A stretch of DNA of 8,231 bases, from NCBI GenBank assembly GCA_947457025.1, contig CANGUI010000072.1:1-8231 (forward strand). Direction: 5' to 3'. A model generated the notes under the pieces. That model did no database searches and had not been told where the DNA came from. It was given only the letters and a program-made list of their open reading frames with translations. A program made the translations under genes and the position numbers. Shown here piece after piece: positions 1 through 5,407 of this stretch; the first letter of the stretch is position 1, and each line of letters starts with the position of its first letter. The DNA comes from Flammeovirgaceae bacterium. Its GTDB lineage: Bacteria; Bacteroidota; Bacteroidia; Cytophagales; Cyclobacteriaceae.

Positions 1-216
1 TGGGGAGACAAGATTGATCAGTTTCGGCTGCAGGTGGGCGATACGGTGAGTGTTTCGTTTGACTTGGAGAGCCGCGAGTACAACGGACGCTGGTACACCG
101 ACGTACGGGCCTGGAAAGTACAAAAAGAAGGGGGCACATCTGGTGACGCGCCCCCGGTTGAAGATGAACCTTTTGTTGATAATGCCCCCGCAAGCGCAGA
201 TGATCTTCCGTTCTAG
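1..216 (+). CDS. DUF3127-family protein, 3' part (5' end outside window)
   Basis: The reading frame is open from base 1, so the gene starts to the left of the window; the GTG at 34 is internal. The visible 71 residues begin WGDKIDQF and continue with VGDTVSVSFDLESREYNGRW and a TDVRAWKVQ strand. This matches the second half of the DUF3127 domain, a small beta-barrel protein common in Bacteroidota and annotated by some as SSB-like. After the domain comes a Gly/Pro/Ala/Glu/Asp-rich acidic linker of about 30 residues that ends in DDLPF. That ending closely resembles the C-terminal tip of bacterial SSB (DDIPF type), which docks DNA-repair and replication partners. A role near single-stranded DNA is therefore an inference, not shown. 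The stop codon TAG (214-216) overlaps the stop codon of the convergent small gene. The family call is fairly sure; the function is unknown. Confidence 0.8.
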   Translation, partial: WGDKIDQFRLQVGDTVSVSFDLESREYNGRWYTDVRAWKVQKEGGTSGDAPPVEDEPFVDNAPASADDLPF

Positions 217-452
217 GCTTTAGCTTTGGCTTTTCTACGCTCCGCCTTTTCTGAGGAGGAATCTACTTTTTTGCCATCCTTGTGCTCGCCCAGGATAATC
301 ACCTCTTTCGTGGTGGCATACTGGCGGGCAGAGCGCATCATCTCCTCATACGAGTCACGGATGAGCACAATACCGGATTTTTCGCCCCTATTGCGCACTT
401 CCAGCCAGAAACCGTCTTTCTTCTTTTTTGGTAATACAGGTGGTCTTCCCAT
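213..452 (-). CDS. small basic hypothetical protein (79 aa)
   Basis: I do not recognise a named family. The 79-residue protein starts MGRPPVLPKKKKDGFWLEVR, so its N-terminus is Lys-rich. It continues with a short predicted beta region (residues 15-31, FWLEVRNRG and SGIVLIRD), a helix-like stretch (SYEEMMRSARQYATTKE, residues 34-50), a VIILGEHKDG strand-turn (51-60) and a very basic tail (SEKAERRKAKAKA). No signal peptide or membrane segment is visible. Its small size, strong positive charge and compact fold suggest a nucleic-acid- or ribosome-associated protein, but this is inference. From memory, short proteins with this MGRPP...KDGF...RNxGxxSGI layout occur in other Bacteroidota. It converges on the DUF3127 gene with a four-base overlap at the stops. 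An exact TAnnTTTG box lies 21 bases before the ATG, which supports it over the opposite-strand frame at 226-459. Confidence 0.72.
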   Translation of the reverse strand: MGRPPVLPKKKKDGFWLEVRNRGEKSGIVLIRDSYEEMMRSARQYATTKEVIILGEHKDGKKVDSSSEKAERRKAKAKA

Positions 453-473
453 GGATTAGTGAGTTAAATTTTG

Positions 474-481
474 CAAAGATA
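474..481 (-). promoter_or_regulatory. Bacteroidota -7 promoter element for the small basic gene
   Basis: On the minus strand this reads TATCTTTG, an exact match to the Bacteroidota primary-sigma -7 consensus TAnnTTTG. It lies 21 bases upstream of the ATG at 452. No good TTG/TTTG -33 element is seen at the usual distance, so the call rests on the -7 box and its position alone. Confidence 0.5.
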
Positions 482-542
482 ACCTAAAAAAAGAGTTGCT
501 GGTTCATTTACTCCGCACTTCGCCGGTTTACCCGAAATGCAT

Positions 543-550
543 TTAATTTG
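543..550 (+). promoter_or_regulatory. possible weak -7 element for the GT2/GT39 unit
   Basis: TTAATTTG matches the TAnnTTTG consensus at five of its six fixed positions and lies 20 bases before the ATG at 571, in the divergent gap between the small basic gene and the GT2 gene. There is no clear -33 element. The call is weak and rests mainly on location: a promoter is needed here because the upstream gene faces away. Confidence 0.25.
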
Positions 551-570
551 CGCTTTTCCTTAAGCGAATC

Positions 571-1290
571 ATGCCCGAAGTGCTCTCCATCGTCATGCCA
601 GCGTTCAATGAGGCAAAAACAATTACCCTGATTTTGGATAAAATCCGGGAGGTTCAGCTGCCCGGTGATATGGGAAAGGAATTGCTGATCGTAAATGATT
701 GTTCAACCGATCTTACCGAAGAGATTGTACTAGATTACCAAAAGAGACATCCGGAGTTGTCGATAAGGTACTTGAAAAATGACCGGAATCGCGGCAAAGG
801 CTACTCGTTGCGGAAGGGTATACAGGCTGCCTCGGGAGCGTATACGATTATTCAGGATGCCGATTTAGAGTACGATCCGCGTGACTACGGCAAGCTGCTT
901 CAGCCAATTCTCGAGGGCTACGCGGACGTTGTTTACGGATCCCGGCTGCACAGCAGCGCCCCACACCGCATATTGTTTTTTTGGCATTCCATCGGAAACC
1001 ATTTCCTGACTTTTCTTTCCAACGTGGCCACGAACTTGAACCTCACCGACATGGAAACGTGCTACAAGCTTTTCCGAACACCTATCTTACAGTCGTTGCA
1101 ACTCCGGGAAAACCGTTTTGGTTTTGAGCCTGAGGTAACCGCAAGAATGGCCCGCATTCCGAAGGTTCGTATCTACGAGGTGGGGATCTCTTACTACGGA
1201 CGTACGTATGCAGAGGGTAAGAAAATTAACTGGAAAGACGGTATCCGTGCAATCTATTGTATTGTCAAGTATAACTTTTTCTCCAGGTGA
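571..1290 (+). CDS. family 2 glycosyltransferase, polyprenyl-phosphate sugar synthase-like
   Basis: This 239-residue cytoplasmic GT-A enzyme probably transfers a sugar from a nucleotide donor to undecaprenyl (polyprenyl) phosphate, as in the DPM1/DPG-synthase group of GT2. Visible motifs in order are the nucleotide-binding strand SIVMPAFNEA (6-15), VNDCSTD (41-47, where DDGSTD is more usual), GKGYSLRKGI (75-84), the metal-binding QDADLEYDP (95-103, DxD-like), VYGSR (121-125), the acceptor-loop TDMETCYKLF (159-168), RFGFEPEVTARM (182-193) and YYGRTYAEGKKINWKDG (208-224). The length equals that of the soluble short form; there is no C-terminal membrane pair. The stop overlaps the start of the next gene (GTGA, 1287-1290), so the two are almost certainly translated together. 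The partner is a GT39-type transferase, which uses just this kind of lipid-linked sugar. The sugar identity cannot be read from sequence. Confidence 0.9.
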   Translation: MPEVLSIVMPAFNEAKTITLILDKIREVQLPGDMGKELLIVNDCSTDLTEEIVLDYQKRHPELSIRYLKNDRNRGKGYSLRKGIQAASGAYTIIQDADLEYDPRDYGKLLQPILEGYADVVYGSRLHSSAPHRILFFWHSIGNHFLTFLSNVATNLNLTDMETCYKLFRTPILQSLQLRENRFGFEPEVTARMARIPKVRIYEVGISYYGRTYAEGKKINWKDGIRAIYCIVKYNFFSR

Positions 1291-2960
1291 TTCGGTTCTG
1301 GAAGTACCGGTGGTGGTTATTTTTACCAATTGGTATAGCCTATCTGGCTGGTATGTTCCTGGATGTGATGGAGGCGGACGCTGCGCAGTACGCTACCATG
1401 TCGCTGGAAATGTTGCAAACCGGTAATTACCTGGAAATCTACCACCGCGGCAGAGACTATATCGATAAACCCCCGCTGCTTTTTTGGCTGTCTTCCTTGT
1501 CGTTTCAGCTCTTCGGAGTATCTAACTTTTCGTATAAACTGCCAAGTTTGTTGTTTACACTGCTTGGCTTGTGGGCCACCTACCGGCTCACTCGATTATT
1601 GTATAGCGCTGTTGCCGCTTTTTTCGCTGTTCTTGTACTCGCCTCGTGCCAGGCTTGGTTCATGATGAACCACGACGTACGCACGGACGCAATTCTGGCT
1701 GCCAGCACCATTTTTGCCATTTGGCAACTTGTTCTGTTTACGCGTTCAAGGAAATTCATCCACATAGTCTGGGGCGCTTTGGGTGTGGCCGGGGCAATGC
1801 TCACCAAAGGGCCCATCGGATTAATGGTACCCGCGCTGGCGCTTGGCTCCGAATTTTTACTGAAGCGCCAGTGGAATCAGATTTTTCGCTGGCAGTGGTT
1901 GGCCATGTTGGTATTGGTGGCGATTTGTCTATTGCCGATGCTGTGGGGCTTGTACACGCAATTTGACCTGAGCGAGCAGGGCAAAAAGACGTATAACGGC
2001 GTGATTACTTCCGGCCTGCGTTTTTATTTCTGGACGCAGAGTTTTGGTCGACTTACCGGCGAAAGCACCTGGAAGAACGATACAGACCCGCTCTATTTTT
2101 TACACACATTTACGTGGGCGTTTTTACCGTGGAGTTTTTTGTTTTTTGCTGGGTTCACCCGTAAGCTTCGCAAGCTGTTTTCATTTCGCTTCCGTTTGCC
2201 GGGCGGCCAGGAGGCGTTGGCACTTGGGGGCATTCTGATTCCGGCCATTGCATTTAGTTTTTCCAAGTACAAGTTGCCGCACTACATCTTTGTTTTTTTT
2301 CCGCTTTGCGCGATGGTTACCGGTCATTTTGTTTCGGTGTTGCTACGCGCGAAAAATACCAGGCGTGTGCGCGTGTGGGCGACGATACAAACCACGGTTT
2401 CTTTGCTCCTGCTGGCCATTGCTACTACGCTTTGCCTCGTGTCGTTCCCGAATGGAAGTGTGGGTTGGCCGTTACTGCTGGCCGGCGCAACCGTTGCTTT
2501 TCTGTTCTTTTTCTTCCGGTTTCAGCATGCGCTTTCGCTGATGTTTATTCCGGCGTTGGCAATGGCGGCGGTGAACGTGGTGCTTAATTTCAACATTTAC
2601 CCCCAACTATTACGGTATCAGGCAGGCACATCGGCCAGCCACGTGGTGATGGCCGATCGGGACCACCGCCCGTTTGTGAGCTATCCGTTCGAGTACTATG
2701 GCATGGATTTCTATTACCGGCAAGCAGTGCCGCGCGTAGATACTGTGCAAGCCATTCTTGATCACTACACTGGCCGCCAAGTGTGGGTTTTTACTAATGA
2801 AAAAGGCCGAACGGAGTTACTCCATGCGGGCTGCCAGCCATTAAAAGATATTCACTTAGAGCACTACCACATTTCTAAACTCACAATCAAGTTTCTGAAT
2901 CCGCGCAGGCGCCAGAGCACGTTAATGCATAAGTACCTGCTATTGGTGGCCGTGCCGTAG
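1287..2960 (+). CDS. GT39/ArnT-like polytopic membrane glycosyltransferase (PMT_2 type)
   Basis: This 557-residue integral membrane protein belongs to the ArnT/PMT_2 group (GT-C fold), which moves a sugar from a polyprenyl-phosphate carrier to an acceptor on the outer face of the inner membrane. About 12 hydrophobic segments run from residue 9 to about 433 and are followed by a soluble C-terminal region (about 435-557). Family marks are the acidic first loop MEADAAQYATMS (28-39; E29 and D31 are candidate catalytic acids), DKPPLLFWL (60-68), the HDVRTD loop (129-134), LTKGPIG (172-178) and SKYKLPHY (326-333). The start is GTG at 1287, inside the GT2 stop. The next ATG (1353) would delete the first membrane segment and run into the catalytic loop, so GTG is preferred. 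The acceptor could be lipid A, a glycan or a protein; nothing here decides it. It ends three bases from the tail of convergent pth, with no room for a terminator between them. Confidence 0.88.
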   Translation: MIRFWKYRWWLFLPIGIAYLAGMFLDVMEADAAQYATMSLEMLQTGNYLEIYHRGRDYIDKPPLLFWLSSLSFQLFGVSNFSYKLPSLLFTLLGLWATYRLTRLLYSAVAAFFAVLVLASCQAWFMMNHDVRTDAILAASTIFAIWQLVLFTRSRKFIHIVWGALGVAGAMLTKGPIGLMVPALALGSEFLLKRQWNQIFRWQWLAMLVLVAICLLPMLWGLYTQFDLSEQGKKTYNGVITSGLRFYFWTQSFGRLTGESTWKNDTDPLYFLHTFTWAFLPWSFLFFAGFTRKLRKLFSFRFRLPGGQEALALGGILIPAIAFSFSKYKLPHYIFVFFPLCAMVTGHFVSVLLRAKNTRRVRVWATIQTTVSLLLLAIATTLCLVSFPNGSVGWPLLLAGATVAFLFFFFRFQHALSLMFIPALAMAAVNVVLNFNIYPQLLRYQAGTSASHVVMADRDHRPFVSYPFEYYGMDFYYRQAVPRVDTVQAILDHYTGRQVWVFTNEKGRTELLHAGCQPLKDIHLEHYHISKLTIKFLNPRRRQSTLMHKYLLLVAVP

Positions 2961-2963
2961 GCA

Positions 2964-3524
2964 TCAGTTAAATGTGTTCATGGTGCGCTCGGGCCCTAAG
3001 GTGCAGAACGATTTAATCGCATCGATGGCGCGGTCCATGATGGGCGGCAGCTCATCTAACTCTGCCCGCGTAAAATTGCCTAACACATACTCTACCTGGC
3101 CCCCTTTTGGAAAATTATTGCCGATACCAAAACGCAGGCGTGCGTATTCGGGGCCACCGAGCGTGGCCTCAATGTTACCTAAGCCATTATGGCCGGCTGC
3201 ACTTCCTTTGGTCCGCATCCGGAGCGTGCCAAAAGGCAGTGCGATTTCATCCACAACCACCAACAGGTTTTCTTTTGGAATTTTAAGCGACTGTAGCCAA
3301 TACGCAACTGCTTTTCCGCTCAGGTTCATGTAGGTGTTGGGTTTAATCAGGTGCAGTTGGCGTCCTTTATACTTCCATTCGGCATGATCTGCAAGCCGGT
3401 CGGTGGCGAAGGTCATTTTCTCGTTTTCGGCCAGTCGGTCTAACACTAAAAACCCGATGTTATGGCGGGTGAGTTCGTATTCCGCTCCGATGTTTCCGAG
3501 ACCGGCAATCAGGAATTTGTTCAT
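2964..3524 (-). CDS. pth: peptidyl-tRNA hydrolase
   Basis: Pth cleaves peptidyl-tRNA that drops off the ribosome, freeing tRNA and peptide in the cytoplasm. The 186-residue length is normal for the family. Motifs seen are LIAGLGNIG (5-13; normally GLGNPG, so Ile replaces Pro), TRHNIGF (19-25) with the catalytic His21, KPNTYMNLSGKAV (61-73), VVDEIALPFG (90-99) with Asp92, GSAAGHNGLGNI (107-118) with Asn113, and RFGIGNNFPKGG (131-142). Asn11, His21, Asp92 and Asn113 match the E. coli active-site set (Asn10, His20, Asp93, Asn114). The frame stays open upstream to an ATG at 3617, but that would add 31 residues unlike any Pth, cross the terminator and enter rplY, so ATG 3524 is chosen. It lies downstream of rplY on the same strand, separated by a terminator, and has its own -7 box only 7 bases before the ATG. 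Confidence 0.96.
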   Translation of the reverse strand: MNKFLIAGLGNIGAEYELTRHNIGFLVLDRLAENEKMTFATDRLADHAEWKYKGRQLHLIKPNTYMNLSGKAVAYWLQSLKIPKENLLVVVDEIALPFGTLRMRTKGSAAGHNGLGNIEATLGGPEYARLRFGIGNNFPKGGQVEYVLGNFTRAELDELPPIMDRAIDAIKSFCTLGPERTMNTFN

Positions 3525-3531
3525 GGGCAAC

Positions 3532-3539
3532 CAAAAGTA
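3532..3539 (-). promoter_or_regulatory. -7 promoter element for pth
   Basis: On the minus strand this reads TACTTTTG, an exact TAnnTTTG match. Only 7 bases separate it from the pth ATG at 3524, so a transcript started here would have almost no 5' leader. The -33 region would fall on the T-tract of the rplY terminator, and no clean TTTG is found there. Confidence 0.42.
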
Positions 3540-3552
3540 AAGGAATGGGCAT

Positions 3553-3581
3553 AAAAAAACCCGTCTCCGAGGACGGGTTTT
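3553..3581 (-). terminator. intrinsic terminator after rplY
   Basis: A GC-rich stem (AACCCGTC at 3558-3565 paired with GACGGGTT at 3572-3579, extended by A-T pairs) closes a six-base loop at 3566-3571. On the minus strand it is followed by seven T residues (3559-3553). It lies about 20 bases after the rplY stop. The plus strand also has four T residues after the stem, so it may work weakly in both directions, but no plus-strand gene ends here. Confidence 0.85.
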
Positions 3582-3600
3582 GGTAGTAAACTTGCCCCGA

Positions 3601-4278
3601 TTACTTTTTGCCGGCATCTTTTTTCGGCGCTTCGGCTTTCTTTTCGCCTCCTGAGGCGGTCGCAGCTGCCGGTGCTGCTCCTGCGGCCGGTGCTGCTCCT
3701 TCAGTCGGTGCAGCGGTTTCGGTGGCCATCTTCGCCGCGCGCGGTACCTCTACAGCGGCAATGGCAGCCTGTTTCGGATCCAAAAACTCAAGGTTGGGCA
3801 ACTGCATGTCACTTACTTTAATGGCGTGATGGAAATCCAGCTCGGTGCAATCTACATCCACGTGATCGGGCATGTCTTTCGGAAAACCGCTGATCTTGAG
3901 GGTGGCGCGTTTGCGCACTAACGTTCCCCCCTTTGCCACACCCTTGGGTTGCCCTACCAGGCGAACGGGGATATCCATTTTAATTTTGCGATCGGATGAA
4001 ATTCGCAGAAAATCCGCGTGCAAAATAATTTCGCTCACCGGGTGAAACTGCACTTCCTGCAAAATGGCTTCGCACTCATCGCCTTCAATGTTCAGGTGCA
4101 CAAAGTGTGCTTCATTAGTGTACACCAACTCGCGAAAAAGAATCATCGGGGCATGAAAGTGCACTTGCTCGTTGCCGCCGTAGAGTACGCAGGGAACATT
4201 GCCCTCTTCGCGGATTTGCCTGGCATCTGTCTTGCCGAGATTTGCTCTTCGATACCCTATAATCTCAACAGTTTTCAT
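3601..4278 (-). CDS. rplY: large-subunit ribosomal protein bL25, CTC (general stress) form
   Basis: bL25 binds 5S rRNA in the large ribosomal subunit. At 225 residues this is the long CTC form. The N-terminal 5S-binding domain (about 1-95) starts MKTVEIIGYRRANLGKTDAR and contains VPCVLYGG (28-35), HLNIEGDECEAILQEVQFHP and ILHADFLRIS. The second, TL5/CTC beta domain (about 96-182) shows DIPVRLVGQPKGVAKGG, LVRKRATLKISG, HVDVDCTELDFHHAIKVSDM and AAIAAVEVPRAAK. The last 40 or so residues are a low-complexity Ala/Pro/Gly tail that turns Lys-rich (ending APKKDAGKK). Such tails are common in Bacteroidota bL25 and variable in length. The gene follows prs by only 23 bases, so the two are probably co-transcribed, and a strong hairpin terminator follows. 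No Shine-Dalgarno sequence is seen before the ATG, as is usual in this phylum. Confidence 0.96.
   Translation of the reverse strand: MKTVEIIGYRRANLGKTDARQIREEGNVPCVLYGGNEQVHFHAPMILFRELVYTNEAHFVHLNIEGDECEAILQEVQFHPVSEIILHADFLRISSDRKIKMDIPVRLVGQPKGVAKGGTLVRKRATLKISGFPKDMPDHVDVDCTELDFHHAIKVSDMQLPNLEFLDPKQAAIAAVEVPRAAKMATETAAPTEGAAPAAGAAPAAATASGGEKKAEAPKKDAGKK
3668..3703 (-). repeat. 18-bp tandem repeat in the rplY tail
   Basis: A 15-base block (on the plus strand GCCGGTGCTGCTCCT) occurs at 3668-3682 and again at 3686-3700, with an 18-base period. Each unit encodes part of the GAAPAA stretch in the Ala/Pro-rich C-terminal tail of bL25, and a diverged third unit (TEGAAP) lies beside it. Because 18 is a multiple of three, gain or loss of a unit would change tail length without breaking the frame. 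Confidence 0.75.
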
Positions 4279-4301
4279 AGATATGTATTTGGTTAAACTT
4301 G

Positions 4302-5231
4302 TTACAAACGGATAAATAAACTACTGATCGATTCGTGATCGTGAATTTTGCGGATCGCCTTGGCAAACAAATCAGAAACGGTCAGTACTTTGATTTTAGG
4401 CAGTGACTGCTTCAGCGGCAGTGTATCGGAAACAACCATTTCTTCGAGGGCTGATCCCTGGATATTGTCATAGGCATTCCCGGAAAGTACTGCATGGGTA
4501 CAGACGGCCCGCACACTGCGGGCACCTTTCTCCTTGAGCAGAGCAGCAGCCTTACAGATCGTGCCTGCGGTGTCCACCAGATCATCTACCAGTACCACAT
4601 CCTTTCCTTCCACCTCACCGATCAGGCGCATGGAGTCGATCCGGTTAGCTTCTTTGCGATGCTTATCGCAAACGGCCAGGTCAGCATCAAAAAACTTGGC
4701 AAAACTGCGGGCGCGTTTGATGCCTCCCACATCCGGGGAAGCGAACATGATGTTCTCGAGGTGCAGGGATTTCAGATACGGCACGAAGATGTAGCTCCCG
4801 TCAAGGTGGTCTACCGGGATATCAAAAAAACCCTGAATCTGGTCGGCATGCAGGTCGCACGTCATGATCCGGTCGGCCCCCGCCGCTGAAAGCACATTGG
4901 CGATCAGTTTGGCAGCAATGGATACCCTAGGCTTATCTTTCCGGTCCTGGCGGGCATAGCCAAAGTACGGAATCACTACGTTCACGTTCTCGGCACTCGC
5001 TCTGCGGGCGGCATCAATCATGAGCAGCAACTCCATGAAGTTGTCGGCTGGAGCGAAGGTGGACTGAATGATGAAGACATCGTGGCCGCGGACAGACTCC
5101 CCGATGAAGGGCGACATTTCGCCATCGCTAAAGCGCTGGTAATCTACTTTGCCCAGCGGCTCACCATAAGCGTTGGCGATTCTGTCTGCCAGGTAAGTGG
5201 AGGCGGATCCGGAAAAGAGTTTAACGGCCAT
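4302..5231 (-). CDS. prs: ribose-phosphate pyrophosphokinase (PRPP synthetase), class I
   Basis: It makes 5-phosphoribosyl-1-pyrophosphate from ribose 5-phosphate and ATP in the cytoplasm, feeding purine, pyrimidine, NAD, His and Trp synthesis. The 309 residues match the usual class I length (about 310-315). Motifs seen are RFSDGEMS (33-40), FIIQST (53-58), the ATP-binding flexible loop VVIPYFGYARQDRKDKPR (85-102), TCDLHADQIQGFF (124-136; His128 binds metal/ATP), SPDVGGIKRAR (165-175), the catalytic-loop DKHRKEAN (189-196) and the ribose-phosphate loop VLVDDLVDTAGT (213-224). All key residues are present. Position 102 carries Arg-Val-Ser-Ile-Ala-Ala-Lys where many homologues have a Pro-Ile-Ser/Thr-Ala-Lys run; this looks like normal family variation. 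It follows tRNA-Gln by 54 bases and precedes rplY by 23, so one transcript from the tRNA promoter through rplY is plausible. Confidence 0.97.
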   Translation of the reverse strand: MAVKLFSGSASTYLADRIANAYGEPLGKVDYQRFSDGEMSPFIGESVRGHDVFIIQSTFAPADNFMELLLMIDAARRASAENVNVVIPYFGYARQDRKDKPRVSIAAKLIANVLSAAGADRIMTCDLHADQIQGFFDIPVDHLDGSYIFVPYLKSLHLENIMFASPDVGGIKRARSFAKFFDADLAVCDKHRKEANRIDSMRLIGEVEGKDVVLVDDLVDTAGTICKAAALLKEKGARSVRAVCTHAVLSGNAYDNIQGSALEEMVVSDTLPLKQSLPKIKVLTVSDLFAKAIRKIHDHESISSLFIRL

Positions 5232-5247
5232 CGTTCGAAAAATAGAG

Positions 5248-5277
5248 CCTCCTGCGTACGCCCTCGTTCCCGCAGGA
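5248..5277 (-). promoter_or_regulatory. hairpin with embedded SD-like AGGAGG between tRNA-Gln and prs
   Basis: On the minus strand TCCTGCG (5277-5271) can pair with CGCAGGA (5256-5250) around a 14-base loop. The downstream arm overlaps AGGAGG (5253-5248), a perfect anti-SD match. However, 16 bases separate it from the prs ATG, which is more than the usual 5-9. A short T-run (TATTTTTC) follows. It could be a tRNA 3' processing or attenuation structure, or a masked ribosome site. Pairing is read by eye only. Confidence 0.35.
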
Positions 5278-5285
5278 TTGTCTCG

Positions 5286-5358
5286 TTGCCCGACCAGGGC
5301 TCGAACCTGGACTTTTCTGAATCAAAATCAGACGTGTTGCCAATTACACCATCGGGCA
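5286..5358 (-). tRNA. tRNA-Gln (anticodon UUG)
   Basis: The 73-base sequence folds into a full cloverleaf on the minus strand. The acceptor is TGCCCGA/TCGGGCA with discriminator A, the D stem is GTGT/ACAC with a GG-containing loop, and the anticodon stem TCTGA/TCAGA encloses loop TTTTGAT. Positions 34-36 are therefore TTG, which reads CAA/CAG glutamine codons. The T stem CCAGG/CCTGG holds loop TTCGAGC. U1 pairs with A72, as in other glutamine tRNAs. The 3' CCA is not encoded and must be added after processing. It lies directly upstream of prs on the same strand. Confidence 0.97.
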
Positions 5359-5362
5359 ATCA

Positions 5363-5395
5363 ACCCGTGCGCTCACGGGTGCCCTTAAAAAAGGG
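5363..5395 (-). other. two tandem hairpins in the tRNA-Gln leader
   Basis: The stretch between the putative promoter and the tRNA 5' end holds two perfect inverted repeats. One is ACCCGTG/CACGGGT (5363-5369 with 5374-5380, four-base loop); the other is CCCTT/AAGGG (5382-5386 with 5391-5395, AAAA loop). The strong one ends four bases from the mature tRNA 5' end. It could guide RNase P processing or stabilise the precursor; that role is inference. Confidence 0.45.
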
Positions 5396-5399
5396 AGTG

Positions 5400-5407
5400 C
5401 AAATGTA
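5400..5407 (-). promoter_or_regulatory. -7 promoter element for tRNA-Gln (and possibly prs-rplY)
   Basis: On the minus strand this reads TACATTTG, an exact TAnnTTTG match, 41 bases upstream of the mature tRNA 5' end. No TTG appears at the standard -33 spacing; the nearest one (5439-5437) is too far away. It is the best promoter candidate for the whole tRNA-prs-rplY unit. Confidence 0.5.

Noticed and set aside
34..216. GTG at 34 as the start of the first gene
   Set aside because: The frame is open to base 1 and the residues before it (WGDKIDQFRLQ) continue the DUF3127 domain, so the gene simply begins outside the window.
226..459. Plus-strand 77-residue frame opposite the small basic gene
   Set aside because: It has no family resemblance and no promoter box; the minus-strand frame has a TAnnTTTG box and protein-like composition.
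2044..2587. Alternative plus-strand frames inside the GT39 gene
   Set aside because: They are Cys/Arg/Phe-rich out-of-frame products of T-rich membrane-segment codons, with no start signals.
3525..3617. Upstream ATG at 3617 as the pth start
   Set aside because: The extra 31 residues do not resemble any Pth N-terminus, are translated across the terminator and overlap rplY.
4494..4889. Plus-strand 131-residue frame opposite prs
   Set aside because: It is a shadow of prs with no recognisable domain or upstream signal.
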